NCBI RefSeq assembly: GCF_014636315.1
Contig: NZ_BMED01000003.1
Location: 124,001-188,000, forward strand
DNA from: Parundibacterium terreum
Lineage (GTDB): Bacteria; Pseudomonadota; Gammaproteobacteria; Burkholderiales; Burkholderiaceae_D
DNA: 64,000 nt
Direction of reading: 5' to 3'
Shown: in pieces, positions 18,721 to 28,008 of the stretch
How positions within the stretch are numbered: position 1 is the first letter of the stretch
Layout of the letters: the number at the start of each line of letters is the position of its first letter
Notes under the pieces: model-generated
Databases searched by the model: none
What the model saw: only the letters and a program-made list of their open reading frames with translations
Told to the model about the DNA's origin: nothing
Program-made: the position numbers and the translations under genes

Positions 18721-19098
18721 ATGAGCGATAGCATCAGATTAGATAAGTGGCTGTGGGCAGCCAGATTCTTCAAGACAAGGACGCTGGCAACAACAGCAGT
18801 GGAACTGGGGCGGATTTTGCAGAACGGCCAGCGGGTAAAGCCGGCGCATGGCGTGAAGCTGGACGACATGCTGCAGATAGAGCATGCGGAGCAAGTCTGG
18901 GAAGTGAAAGTGTTGCGTGTGCTGGAGGTGCGTGGCTCTGCCACCGTGGCGCAAACCATGTACCAGGAGACAGAAGAAAGCGCGGAAAAGCGCGCCAAGG
19001 CGGCGCAGGATAAAAAATATTACCGCGAACCGGGTGCCTCTGTGGCTGGCCGTCCTACCAAGCGCGACCGGCGTCAACTGGACTTCACCAGAAACTGA
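18721..19098 (+). CDS. hslR: Hsp15-like S4 domain RNA-binding protein
   Basis: 125 aa from ATG 18721. The S4 RNA-binding domain covers about 4-70 (IRLDKWLWAARFFKTRTLATTAVELGRILQNGQRVKPAHG), and the basic C-terminal tail (GRPTKRDRRQLDF) is the Hsp15 signature. Hsp15 binds free 50S subunits that carry a stalled peptidyl-tRNA and helps recycle them after heat stress. It stands alone as a single-gene unit. Confidence 0.92.
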   Translation: MSDSIRLDKWLWAARFFKTRTLATTAVELGRILQNGQRVKPAHGVKLDDMLQIEHAEQVWEVKVLRVLEVRGSATVAQTMYQETEESAEKRAKAAQDKKYYREPGASVAGRPTKRDRRQLDFTRN

Positions 19099-19334
19099 GC
19101 GCCATTTCAGATCCCGCCGGAAATAGCATTCCCAACAGAAAGGAAACGCCGGAAACCCCACAAATCCCGATAATTCCGAATAAACAAGTAGATACTCTCC
19201 TCTAAACGGGGCTACATAGCCGTTTCTGGTTTGACTTTTATAGCGCCGTGCCTAATAGTACGAGCGTTCGATTAATTCACATAGTGGCATCACCAATATG
19301 CCTTTATGAATCATTCAACACGATTAAATGCATT

Positions 19335-19961
19335 ATGAATATGACATCGAAATTCATGCGTAAAGGTGAGCTGACTCGTGCAGCGATTCTTGATGTGGCA
19401 CTGGACGCAGCCAGCCGTGACGGCATAGAAGGGCTGACGATAGGCTTGCTTGCAGACAAGATGAATATGAGCAAATCAGGTGTATTTGCTCATTTCGGCT
19501 CGCGCGAAGATTTACAGATCGAAGTGCTGAAGCTGTACCACCACCATTTCGAGCAGGAAGTGTTTTACCCCAGCATGAAGGAAGAGCGCGGCTTGCCTCG
19601 CCTGCAATCGATGTTCGCGTTGTGGGTTAAGCGCGTCACGGTTGAAATCGCCTCCGGTTGCATCTACATCAGCGGTGCGGCGGAATACGACGACAGGCAA
19701 GGGCCGATACGCGATGAACTGGTTGGCATGATACACGCGTGGCAGGGCGCTCTGCGCCGTGCGACGACCCAGGCGATACAGCTGGGCCATCTGCGTGAAG
19801 ATGTAGATCCGGAACAGATAGTCTATGAAATGTATGGCCTGATCCTGGCGCTGCACCACGATGCGCGTTTCTTGCGCAAGCCGGGCAGTGTGGAAAGGGC
19901 GCAGATCGGGTTTGAACGCCTGGTCGAAAACTATTCGCGGCAGGCTGCAGAACACGCCTGA
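19335..19961 (+). CDS. TetR family regulator of the beta-oxidation operon
   Basis: 208 aa from ATG 19335; ATG 19341 or 19356 are equally possible as none has a clear Shine-Dalgarno. HTH: GLTIGLLADKMNMSKSGVFAHFGSREDLQIEVL at about 32-64. The C-terminal domain (WVKRVTVEIASGCIYISGAAEYDDRQGPIRDEL) matches the TetR_C group that precedes acyl-CoA dehydrogenase genes in Burkholderiales. It sits 145 bp upstream of, and in line with, the beta-oxidation genes, so acyl-CoA-responsive control of them is the likely role. Confidence 0.88.
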   Translation: MNMTSKFMRKGELTRAAILDVALDAASRDGIEGLTIGLLADKMNMSKSGVFAHFGSREDLQIEVLKLYHHHFEQEVFYPSMKEERGLPRLQSMFALWVKRVTVEIASGCIYISGAAEYDDRQGPIRDELVGMIHAWQGALRRATTQAIQLGHLREDVDPEQIVYEMYGLILALHHDARFLRKPGSVERAQIGFERLVENYSRQAAEHA

Positions 19962-20037
19962 TCCCTCAGGATAGGCGGTGCCTGCGGAAGCAGGCCGGGT
20001 GAGCTGCAACAGCAACAGGAATAGACCGCGCTGGAAT

Positions 20038-20060
20038 TTTATTCGCTAATTTATTCGCTA
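20038..20060. promoter_or_regulatory. Direct repeat in front of the beta-oxidation genes
   Basis: TTTATTCGCTA occurs twice, at 20038-20048 and 20050-20060 (12-bp period), about 47 bp before the acyl-CoA dehydrogenase start. Candidate regulator or promoter element. Confidence 0.4.
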
Positions 20061-20106
20061 TAACAATTTTACTTAATCTTATTTAAACGGTTGTCAGGAG
20101 AAAATC

Positions 20107-21897
20107 ATGGGTCAATACGTCGCTCCCTTGCGTGATATGCAGTTCGTCTTGCATGAATTGCTGCAAGTGGAAAATGAATTCAAGAACTTGCCCAAGTATG
20201 CAGAAATCGATGCCGACATCATCAACCAGGTATTGGAAGAGGGCGGCAAATTCACTTCTGAAGTATTGTTCCCGCTGAACCACTCCGGCGACCGCGAAGG
20301 CTGCCATCACGACAAGGCCAATCATACTGTCACGACGCCAAAAGGCTTTAAAGAAGCATACAAGCAGTATGTGGAAGCCGGCTGGCCTGCGCTGTCCTGC
20401 GATCCAGAATACGGCGGCCAGGGCTTGCCGCTGGCGCTGAACAATTCTTTCTACGAGATGCTGAACTCGTCCAACCAGGCATGGACCATGTACCCAGGCC
20501 TGTCCCATGGCGCCTACGAGTGCATCCATGAGCACGGCACTGACGAACAAAAATCTCTGTACCTGCCTAAACTGATCTCCGGCGAGTGGACAGGCACCAT
20601 GTGCCTGACTGAAGCGCATTGCGGTACCGATCTGGGCATGCTGCGTTCCAAAGCAGAACCGCAAGCCGACGGCTCCTACAAAATCACCGGCAGCAAGATT
20701 TTCATCTCCGCCGGCGAACACGACATGTCGCACAACATCGTGCATCTGGTGCTGGCACGCCTGCCAGGCGCTCCGGAAGGCTCCAAGGGCATCTCGCTGT
20801 TCATCGTACCTAAGTTCCTGCCAAATGCGGACGGTAGCAACGGCGACCGCAATCCAATTTTCTGCGGCGCGATCGAAGAAAAAATGGGTATCCACGGCAA
20901 TGCAACCTGCCAGATGAATCTGGACGGCGCAACCGGCTGGCTGATCGGCGGTCCGAACAAGGGCCTGAACGCGATGTTCGTGTTCATGAACGCGGCCCGT
21001 CTGGGCGTGGGCATGCAAGGCCTGGGCTTGACGGAAGTGGCTTACCAGAACGCGCTGGTATATGCAAAAGACCGCATCCAGATGCGCAGCCTGTCCGGCA
21101 TCAAGGCGCCGGATCGTCCTGCCGATCCTATCATCGTGCATGCCGACGTACGCCGCATGCTGCTGACAGCAAAAGCCTATGCAGAAGGCGCGCGCGCTTT
21201 CACCGGCTATGTTGCCCTGCAACTGGACAAGGAACTGAATCACCCTGATGAAGAAGTGCGTAAAGACTGCGCCGACGAAGTCGCGCTGCTGACTCCGGTG
21301 ATCAAGGCCTTCATTACCGACAATGCATGGACAGCCACTTCCGAGTGCCTGCAGGTCTACGGTGGCCACGGTTTCATCTCCGAATGGGGCATGGAGCAGT
21401 ATGTACGCGACGCCCGCATCAACATGATCTACGAAGGTACCAACACCGTGCAATCGCTGGATTTGCTGGGCCGTAAGATCCTGATGGACAACGGCGCAAA
21501 ACTGCGCAAGTTCGGCGCCAAGGTTCAGGCATTTGTCGAAGCAAACGGCACTAATGAAGAATTGGCTGAGTTCATCACACCGCTGGCTGACCTGGGCGAC
21601 AAGGTCACCAAGCTGACAATGGAAATCGGCATGAAGGCTTTCCAGAACCCGGATGAAGTTGGCGCTGCTGCGGTACCTTACCTGCGTGTGGTAGGCCATC
21701 TGGTGTATGCCTACTTCTTCGCGCAAATGGCAAAAATCGCTCTGGAGAAAAAAGATTCCGGCGACACTTTCTATACATCCAAACTGGCAACAGCGCGCTT
21801 CTATATCGGCCGCCTGCTGCCGGAAACAGCGATGCTGATCCGTCAGGCACGTTCCGGTTCCGCCAACCTGATGGCACTGGAAGCAGACCTGTTCTAA
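20107..21897 (+). CDS. Acyl-CoA dehydrogenase (600-aa DmdC/FadE-like class)
   Basis: 596 aa, with CAGGAG 8-12 nt before ATG. Long-form ACAD: N-terminal helical extension (YVAPLRDMQFVLHEL), middle domain (TMCLTEAHCGTDLGMLRSKAEP, FAD/substrate site), and C-terminal domain with IYEGTNTVQSLDLLGRKIL, where Glu443 is the likely catalytic base. It introduces the first double bond into acyl-CoA and passes electrons to ETF. First structural gene of the beta-oxidation group; the HAD/ECH fusion follows 76 bp later. Confidence 0.95.
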   Translation: MGQYVAPLRDMQFVLHELLQVENEFKNLPKYAEIDADIINQVLEEGGKFTSEVLFPLNHSGDREGCHHDKANHTVTTPKGFKEAYKQYVEAGWPALSCDPEYGGQGLPLALNNSFYEMLNSSNQAWTMYPGLSHGAYECIHEHGTDEQKSLYLPKLISGEWTGTMCLTEAHCGTDLGMLRSKAEPQADGSYKITGSKIFISAGEHDMSHNIVHLVLARLPGAPEGSKGISLFIVPKFLPNADGSNGDRNPIFCGAIEEKMGIHGNATCQMNLDGATGWLIGGPNKGLNAMFVFMNAARLGVGMQGLGLTEVAYQNALVYAKDRIQMRSLSGIKAPDRPADPIIVHADVRRMLLTAKAYAEGARAFTGYVALQLDKELNHPDEEVRKDCADEVALLTPVIKAFITDNAWTATSECLQVYGGHGFISEWGMEQYVRDARINMIYEGTNTVQSLDLLGRKILMDNGAKLRKFGAKVQAFVEANGTNEELAEFITPLADLGDKVTKLTMEIGMKAFQNPDEVGAAAVPYLRVVGHLVYAYFFAQMAKIALEKKDSGDTFYTSKLATARFYIGRLLPETAMLIRQARSGSANLMALEADLF

Positions 21898-21973
21898 TCA
21901 AAATGGCAGGCGCTGCCGCTCATCAACAAGAGCGGTAGTGCTGCTGTTCCACATGATACACATGAGGTAAAAA

Positions 21974-24361
21974 ATGACTAATTTCATCGTTAAAAAAGTG
22001 GCGGTACTGGGCGCCGGCGTGATGGGCGCGCAAATCGCAGCGCACTGCGTCAATGCCAAAGTACCTGTTGTGCTGTTCGACCTGCCGGCCAAGGAAGGCC
22101 CGAAGAACGGCATCGTACTGCGTGCTATCGAAAATCTGAAAAAGCTCAACCCTGCGCCGCTGGGCAACAAGGATGACGCTGCGTATATCGAAGTTGCCAA
22201 CTACGAAGACAACCTGGATATCCTGAAGGGCTGCGACCTGATCATTGAAGCGATCGCGGAACGCATGGACTGGAAGCATGACCTGTACAAGAAGGTTTCT
22301 CCTTACATTGCACCTAACGCGATCTTCGCTTCCAATACATCGGGCCTGTCGATCACCGCACTGTCCGAAGGTTTTGATGCAGAATTGAAAGCGCGTTTCT
22401 GCGGCGTGCATTTCTTCAATCCGCCGCGCTACATGCATCTGGTAGAACTGATTCCTACCGTTGCCACCCGCCCGGAAATCATCGACCAACTGGAAGGCTT
22501 CCTGACTACAACCCTGGGTAAAGGTGTTGTGCGCGCCAAGGATACGCCTAACTTCATCGCCAACCGTGTCGGTATTTTCGGCATGCTGGCAACCATCTAC
22601 GAAGCTGAAAAATTCGGACTGAGCGTAGACGTGGTGGATGACCTGACCGGCAAAAAATTGGGCCGTGCCTCTTCCGGCACTTTCCGCACGGCGGACGTCG
22701 TGGGCCTGGATACCATGGGCCACGTGATCAAGACCATGCAGGACAACCTGGAAAGCGATCCTTTCTTTGCTGTTTATAAAACACCGGAAGTGCTGGCCAA
22801 GCTGGTTGCTGCTGGCGCGCTGGGTCAAAAAGCCGGTGCAGGTTTCTACAAAAAAGTAGGCAAGGATATCCAGCGCCTGGATTTCGCTAAAGGTGAGTAC
22901 GTCGCCGGCGGCGCCAAGGCGGATGAAGTTGTTGCCCGCATGCTGAAAGAAAAAGATCCGGTCAAGCGCATGAAGACCCTGCGTGAATCGACCAACCCTC
23001 AGGCGCAGTTCCTGTGGGCGATCTTCCGCGATGCTTTCCACTACATTGCCTTCCACATGGAGTCCATCGCCGACAATGCGCGCGATATCGACTTCGCGAT
23101 GCGCTGGGGCTTTGGCTGGAATGTCGGTCCTTTCGAAACATGGCAGGCATCCGGCTGGCAAGAGATTGCTACCTGGGTCAAGGAAGATATCGATGCAGGC
23201 AAGGCATTGTGCAATGCAGCTTTGCCAGCCTGGGTATTTGATGGCCGCACCGGCGTACATACGCCGGAAGGTTCCTGGTCCGCCAGCAGCAAGACTTATG
23301 TGCCGCGTTCTGAACTGGCGGTGTACCAGCGCCAGGCTTTCCGCGCACCAGTACTGGGTGCGGGCGTGGCTGACGGCAAGACTGCCGGCACCACTGTATT
23401 TGAAGATGATTCCGTACGCATCTGGCACCAGAACGATGAAGTGCTGATCCTGTCGCTGAAGACCAAGATGCATGTTATCGGGCCAGGCGTCATCGACGGC
23501 ATGGAAAAAGCGATTGCAGAAGCCGAGAAAAATTACAAGGGCTTGGTGATCTGGAATTCCGACGCAGCCGAAGGCGGTGCCTTCTCTGCCGGCGCCGATC
23601 TGCAGGCAATGCTGCCGCTGTTTATGTCCGGCGGCGTGAAAGCTATCGAACCGGCAATCTCCCGCCTGCAGCAAGCGCATATGGCGCTGAAGTATGCGAA
23701 CGTACCTGTGGTTGCTGCAGTAGCCGGACTGGCTCTGGGCGGCGGTTGCGAACTGATGATGCATGCTGCAAAACGCGTTGCCTCGATCGAATCCTACATC
23801 GGCCTGGTGGAAGTCGGCGTGGGCCTGGTTCCTGGCGGCGGCGGCTTGAAAGAAGCGGCAGTGCGTGCAGCGAAAGATGCCAAAGGCACGGACCTGTTGC
23901 AGTTCCTGAAGAACTACTTCACCAATGCAGCGACCGCAGCAGTTTCCAAATCTGCGCTGGAAGCGCAGAAAATGGGCTACCTGTTTGCAGACGACGTGAT
24001 CGTGTTCAATGCCCATGAATTGTTGCATGTGGCAAAAGTGGAAGCGCGCGCGATGTTTGACGCGGGCTACCGTCCGCCGCTGAAAGCGCAAGTGCCGGTA
24101 GCAGGCCGTTACGGCATGGCCACCATTTCTGCACAGTTGATCAATATGCGTGACGGCGGCTTCATTTCTGCGCACGACTACAAACTGGGCACGATGATCG
24201 CCGAGATCGTTTCCGGTGGTGAAGTGGAGCAGGGCAGCGTGGTCAGCGAGCAATGGCTGCTGGACATGGAACGCAAGGCCTTCATGGAATTGCTGAACCA
24301 TCCGAAAACGCAGGAACGCATCATGGGCATGATGCAGACCGGAAAACCTGTACGTAACTAA
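21974..24361 (+). CDS. 3-hydroxyacyl-CoA dehydrogenase / enoyl-CoA hydratase fusion (FadN-like)
   Basis: 795 aa. The order is dehydrogenase first, hydratase last: Rossmann GAGVMG at 13-18, catalytic His146 in GVHFFNPPRYMHLVELIP, a second 3HCDH domain at about 310-420, then a crotonase fold with GGAFSAGADL (about 534) and LALGGGCELMMHA (about 585) forming the oxyanion hole. This is the opposite order to E. coli FadB and fits FadN-type proteins. It hydrates enoyl-CoA and oxidises the 3-hydroxyacyl-CoA with NAD+. Confidence 0.95.
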   Translation: MTNFIVKKVAVLGAGVMGAQIAAHCVNAKVPVVLFDLPAKEGPKNGIVLRAIENLKKLNPAPLGNKDDAAYIEVANYEDNLDILKGCDLIIEAIAERMDWKHDLYKKVSPYIAPNAIFASNTSGLSITALSEGFDAELKARFCGVHFFNPPRYMHLVELIPTVATRPEIIDQLEGFLTTTLGKGVVRAKDTPNFIANRVGIFGMLATIYEAEKFGLSVDVVDDLTGKKLGRASSGTFRTADVVGLDTMGHVIKTMQDNLESDPFFAVYKTPEVLAKLVAAGALGQKAGAGFYKKVGKDIQRLDFAKGEYVAGGAKADEVVARMLKEKDPVKRMKTLRESTNPQAQFLWAIFRDAFHYIAFHMESIADNARDIDFAMRWGFGWNVGPFETWQASGWQEIATWVKEDIDAGKALCNAALPAWVFDGRTGVHTPEGSWSASSKTYVPRSELAVYQRQAFRAPVLGAGVADGKTAGTTVFEDDSVRIWHQNDEVLILSLKTKMHVIGPGVIDGMEKAIAEAEKNYKGLVIWNSDAAEGGAFSAGADLQAMLPLFMSGGVKAIEPAISRLQQAHMALKYANVPVVAAVAGLALGGGCELMMHAAKRVASIESYIGLVEVGVGLVPGGGGLKEAAVRAAKDAKGTDLLQFLKNYFTNAATAAVSKSALEAQKMGYLFADDVIVFNAHELLHVAKVEARAMFDAGYRPPLKAQVPVAGRYGMATISAQLINMRDGGFISAHDYKLGTMIAEIVSGGEVEQGSVVSEQWLLDMERKAFMELLNHPKTQERIMGMMQTGKPVRN

Positions 24362-24494
24362 GCCTGAGAAACTATTGCGAATATTGGGAAACAACCCTGG
24401 CGCGTTGCGCTGCTGGCCTGGTGATGAATACCCCCGGGTCAGCTCAGTTCGCAACAGCCTCTATGCACGTAAAGAATGAATCAGGAGAAATGAA

Positions 24495-25691
24495 ATGACA
24501 AAACAACTTCAAGACGCCTACATCGTCGCCGCTACCCGTACTCCTATCGGTAAGGCGCCGCGCGGCATGTTCAAGAATGTGCGCCCGGACGACTTGCTGG
24601 TGCGCGCGCTGCAATCCGCATTGTCACAGGTGCCTAACCTCGATCCTAAGCTGATCGAAGACGCCATCGTCGGCTGCTCCTTCCCGGAAGCCGAACAGGG
24701 GCTGAACCTGGCACGTATGGGCGTGTTGCTGGCAGGCTTGCCGAACACCATCGGCGGCGTCACCATCAACCGTTACTGCGCCTCCGGCATCACTGCCGTG
24801 GCAATGGCGGCAGACCGCATCCGTGTCGGCCAGGCTGATGTGATGATCGCAGCAGGCGCTGAATCGATGTCCATGGTGCCTATGATGGGCCACCATCCAT
24901 CGATGAACATGGCCATCCTGAAGGATGAAAACGTGGGCATGGCCTACGGGATGGGCCTGACCGGTGAAAAAGTTGCGAACCAGTGGAAAATCTCGCGTGA
25001 AGCGCAGGATGCATTTGCATTGGCTTCCCACCAGAAAGCATTGGCAGCACAAGCCGCCGGTTACTTTGATGCTGAGATGACTTCGTTTGACATCGTCGAG
25101 CGTTTCCCCAACCTGGCCACCGGCCAGATCGATATCAAGACCCGCACCGTCAATAAAGACGAAGGCGCACGTCCTGATACCTCGCTGGAAGGCCTGGCAA
25201 AATTGAAACCTGTATTCGCCGCCAAGGGCAGCGTTACTGCAGGTAACAGCTCGCAGACATCCGACGGCGCAGGCGCGCTGATTCTGGTCAGCGAAAAAAT
25301 CCTGAAGGAATTCAACCTGACGCCGCTGGCGCGTTTTGCATCCTTCGCAGTGCGTGGCGTACCGCCGGAAATCATGGGTATCGGTCCCAAGTTTGCAATC
25401 CCTGCGGCTTGCCGCGCGGCTGGCATCACGCAAGACCAGTTGGACTGGATCGAATTGAACGAGGCTTTTGCCGCACAGGCACTGGCTGTAATTCAGGATC
25501 TGGGTCTGGATCCTTCCAAGGTCAACCCTATGGGCGGCGCGATTGCTTTGGGCCATCCGCTGGGCGCCACCGGTGCGATCCGTTCTGCAACAGCTATCCA
25601 CGGCATGCGCAGGAACAAGCAGAAGTACAGCATGGTGACTATGTGCGTGGGTACCGGTATGGGTGCAGCAGGTATTTTCGAAAACATGTAG
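24495..25691 (+). CDS. Acetyl-CoA C-acyltransferase (thiolase)
   Basis: 398 aa, AGGAGA 9-14 nt before ATG. Thiolase catalytic residues are all present: Cys95 in NRYCASGITAVAMAADRI, His354 in GHPLGATGA and Cys384 in MCVGTGMGAAG. The length and the EAEQGLNLARM segment favour the FadA-type 3-ketoacyl-CoA thiolase over PhaA-type acetoacetyl-CoA thiolase. It cuts 3-ketoacyl-CoA to acetyl-CoA and a shorter acyl-CoA, completing the cycle with the two genes upstream. Confidence 0.95.
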   Translation: MTKQLQDAYIVAATRTPIGKAPRGMFKNVRPDDLLVRALQSALSQVPNLDPKLIEDAIVGCSFPEAEQGLNLARMGVLLAGLPNTIGGVTINRYCASGITAVAMAADRIRVGQADVMIAAGAESMSMVPMMGHHPSMNMAILKDENVGMAYGMGLTGEKVANQWKISREAQDAFALASHQKALAAQAAGYFDAEMTSFDIVERFPNLATGQIDIKTRTVNKDEGARPDTSLEGLAKLKPVFAAKGSVTAGNSSQTSDGAGALILVSEKILKEFNLTPLARFASFAVRGVPPEIMGIGPKFAIPAACRAAGITQDQLDWIELNEAFAAQALAVIQDLGLDPSKVNPMGGAIALGHPLGATGAIRSATAIHGMRRNKQKYSMVTMCVGTGMGAAGIFENM

Positions 25692-25727
25692 AGTGGTTCG
25701 CCGCCAATCTACTGCGCGACGCAATCT

Positions 25728-25777
25728 CGCGTTTGCGATGCTCGCTGTACTTCAGTACAGCTGCGCTTCTCAACGCG
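25728..25777. repeat. REP-like palindromic element
   Basis: Perfect hairpin GCTGTACT-TC-AGTACAGC (25744-25761) inside a larger symmetric unit bounded by CGCGTT (25728-25733) and AACGCG (25772-25777). It lies directly after the thiolase gene, a usual spot for dispersed extragenic palindromes. Confidence 0.5.
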
Positions 25778-25841
25778 ACCTTGCGCCGCTCGCTACGATT
25801 GACAACGATCCACAGCGGCACGTAATTTAGCCACAACAACG

Positions 25842-25871
25842 ACCGCACACGATTTTTCTGTGCGGTTTTTT
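25842..25871 (+). terminator. Intrinsic terminator after the thiolase gene
   Basis: Stem ACCGCACA / TGTGCGGT with a 9-nt loop, then six T. It ends 12 bases before the GTG start of the next gene, whose Shine-Dalgarno lies right behind the T run. Confidence 0.85.
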
Positions 25872-25883
25872 ACTGGAGGCAGC

Positions 25884-26765
25884 GTGGAGAGTATTCAGCT
25901 TGTTACCCGTGATGGCGTGAGCCTGGCGGCGACGCGGTTTGCGCCGGCGGGGGAGGTGCGGGCGGTGGTGGTGGTATTGCCGGCCGCGATGGGTGTGAAG
26001 CAGAGTTTCTATCAGCCGTTTGCCGAGTTCCTGGCGGAGAATGGCATTGCGGTGCTGAGCTTTGATTATCGTGGCATGGGCGAGTCCCGTCCTCCGCGCT
26101 TCAGTAATTCACTGCGCGGTTTTGATGCGACGGTGTTTGACTGGGCTGAGCTGGATTACAATGCGGCGCTGCAGGCGGCCAAAGCCTGGCAACCCGGTGT
26201 GCCCTTGCAGGTGATAGGACATTCCCTGGGTGGACAATTGCCCGGCCTGGTGCCCGACAATCACCTGATTGACGGCTTGATTACCGTTGGTGCCGGCAGC
26301 GGCTACTGGCGCGACAATGCGCCGCAACTGAAGCGCTTTGTCTGGTTCATGTGGTATTTCGCCGTGCCTTTGTACACGCGCCTGTGGGGATATTTTCCGG
26401 GTAAAAAAATGCGCAAGGTCGGCGATTTGCCGAAGGGCGTGATCTTCCAGTGGTCGCAGTGGTGCCGCAGCCCGCATTATGTGGTGGATGCACAGGGCGC
26501 GCCTATCCGCGCCGGCTATGAAAAAATCCGCGCACCGATACTCAGCCTGAGCTTCACCGATGACGAAATGATGAGCCGGCGCAGCATAGACAGCCTGCAT
26601 GATTTCTACAAGAATGCTCCTGTGGAACGCCGCTATATCTCACCGCAGCAGGTAGGCGCCAGGCGCATTGGCCACTTCGGCTTTTTTCGCCCGCAATTCC
26701 GCACCACGCTATGGCAGCAGGCTCTGGACTGGCTGCAAGCGCCGGCCCTCAATAAAGCGGCATAA
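25884..26765 (+). CDS. Alpha/beta hydrolase
   Basis: 293 aa from GTG 25884, chosen for the strong TGGAGG at 25874-25879; an upstream in-frame GTG at 25860 lies inside the terminator hairpin. Alpha/beta-hydrolase features: VVVVLPAAMGV, LSFDYRGMGES and the nucleophile elbow IGHSLGGQ (GxSxG), with a late HFGFFRP that can give the catalytic His. Probably a thioesterase, esterase or lipase-like enzyme; the setting among beta-oxidation genes favours fatty-acyl substrates, but that is inference. Confidence 0.88.
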   Translation: MESIQLVTRDGVSLAATRFAPAGEVRAVVVVLPAAMGVKQSFYQPFAEFLAENGIAVLSFDYRGMGESRPPRFSNSLRGFDATVFDWAELDYNAALQAAKAWQPGVPLQVIGHSLGGQLPGLVPDNHLIDGLITVGAGSGYWRDNAPQLKRFVWFMWYFAVPLYTRLWGYFPGKKMRKVGDLPKGVIFQWSQWCRSPHYVVDAQGAPIRAGYEKIRAPILSLSFTDDEMMSRRSIDSLHDFYKNAPVERRYISPQQVGARRIGHFGFFRPQFRTTLWQQALDWLQAPALNKAA

Positions 26766-26867
26766 TAGGCAGGTGGGCAGCAGCCAACAATCGACCAAGC
26801 AGCGCAAAGATTGAATCACGGTTTTTATTACAACGACGACAGAGACGAACAGGAATTAAGGACTACT

Positions 26868-27644
26868 ATGGATATCTTGACCCAAAAAGAAAACGGCGTA
26901 TTGACGATCAACTTCAATCGCCCGGAAAAGAAAAATGCGATTACCGCCGCAATGTACCAGGCGATGGCCGATGCGCTGAAGGATGCGGAAACAGACGCCA
27001 CGGTGCGCGCCATCCTGATAACCGGCAAGCCTGAGATTTTCACTGCCGGTAATGACCTGGAAGATTTCATGAAAAATGCACCGGGCGCTGCTGCACAAAG
27101 CGGCGTGCCTGCGGTGTATCAATTCATGCAGGCCCTGAGCCAATCCAGCAAGCCAGTTGTGGCTGCAGTATCGGGCGCAGCGGTCGGCATAGGCACCACC
27201 TTGCTGCTGCATTGCGACCTGGTCTACCTGGCGGACAATGCCAAGCTGTCCATGCCTTTCACGCAACTGGGATTGTGCCCGGAGTTCGCGTCCAGCATGC
27301 TGTTGCAACAAGTCGTCGGTTATCCGCGGGCGGCAGAAAAACTGATGCTGGGCGAGGCTTTCTCGGCGCAGGATGCGTGGGACATGGGCTTTGCAACCAA
27401 GGTCTTGCCGCTGGAAGAGTTGCTGCCTTATGCACAGAAGCAGGCCGCTAAACTGGTCGCCTTGCCTGCCAGCTCCATCCGCACCACCAAGCGTCTGATG
27501 AAGAGCAATCAGACAACGGTCATCATTGCGAAGATGGAAGAAGAAAATAAAAACTTCGGCACGATGCTGACTGCGCCTGAAGCGAAAGAAGCTTTCACTG
27601 CTTTCTTTCAAAAGCGCAAGCCGGATTTTTCGCAGTTTTCTTGA
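26868..27644 (+). CDS. Enoyl-CoA hydratase/isomerase family protein
   Basis: 258 aa from ATG 26868, with AAGGA 6-10 nt upstream; an open extension to 26811 lacks family similarity. Crotonase motifs: FNRPEKKNAITAAMY, IFTAGNDLEDF (first oxyanion-hole part) and SGAAVGIGTTLLLHCDLVYL (second). The family glutamates are only partly evident: LGLCPEFASSM carries one, fitting enoyl-CoA isomerase/hydratase members acting on unusual acyl-CoAs. Probably helps unsaturated chains enter the beta-oxidation pathway above. Confidence 0.9.
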   Translation: MDILTQKENGVLTINFNRPEKKNAITAAMYQAMADALKDAETDATVRAILITGKPEIFTAGNDLEDFMKNAPGAAAQSGVPAVYQFMQALSQSSKPVVAAVSGAAVGIGTTLLLHCDLVYLADNAKLSMPFTQLGLCPEFASSMLLQQVVGYPRAAEKLMLGEAFSAQDAWDMGFATKVLPLEELLPYAQKQAAKLVALPASSIRTTKRLMKSNQTTVIIAKMEEENKNFGTMLTAPEAKEAFTAFFQKRKPDFSQFS

Positions 27645-27768
27645 GATATCTTTTGCGATAAGTCGCACCGTAAAGTGCCACAGTAAGTGAGATTTATGTC
27701 GCAGAAGTTGAGGCTTAGGTTTTAGGCTGTAAGTACTCTGAAAGTGCTAGAAAACAAGGTCGCTGCAA

Positions 27769-27800
27769 GGAAAAAATCCGTATTGTTGCGGATTTTTTCC
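27769..27800 (+). terminator. Strong bidirectional terminator
   Basis: Perfect 12-bp stem GGAAAAAATCCG / CGGATTTTTTCC around an 8-nt loop, A-rich on one side and T-rich on the other; it can work on both strands and closes the enoyl-CoA hydratase unit. Confidence 0.85.
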
Positions 27801-28008
27801 TTTGAAGACATTGATGTTCTTTTGCTCGCTGAACTGATTCGGTCAGTTTGAGCCCATTCTCCATTGCCTGGCAAAGATTGTCATTCGGTCGTACGACCCC
27901 ACTAATTCCAATTTCTTAAGCTCCAGGTGCTTTGTTTCAGGCTGCATCGCTGCTTCCAGTTTTTACCTATCCGCGTCTTTAACCAGCCCGAAAGCTGGAA
28001 ACCTTATT

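Noticed and set aside
20083-21726. 547-codon open frame antisense to the acyl-CoA dehydrogenase gene
   Set aside because: Same shadow effect; no recognisable protein and the plus-strand enzyme is complete.
21923-24454. 843-codon open frame antisense to the FadN-like gene
   Set aside because: Rich in His/Gln/Arg without any domain, an exact shadow of a well-supported gene in GC-biased codons.
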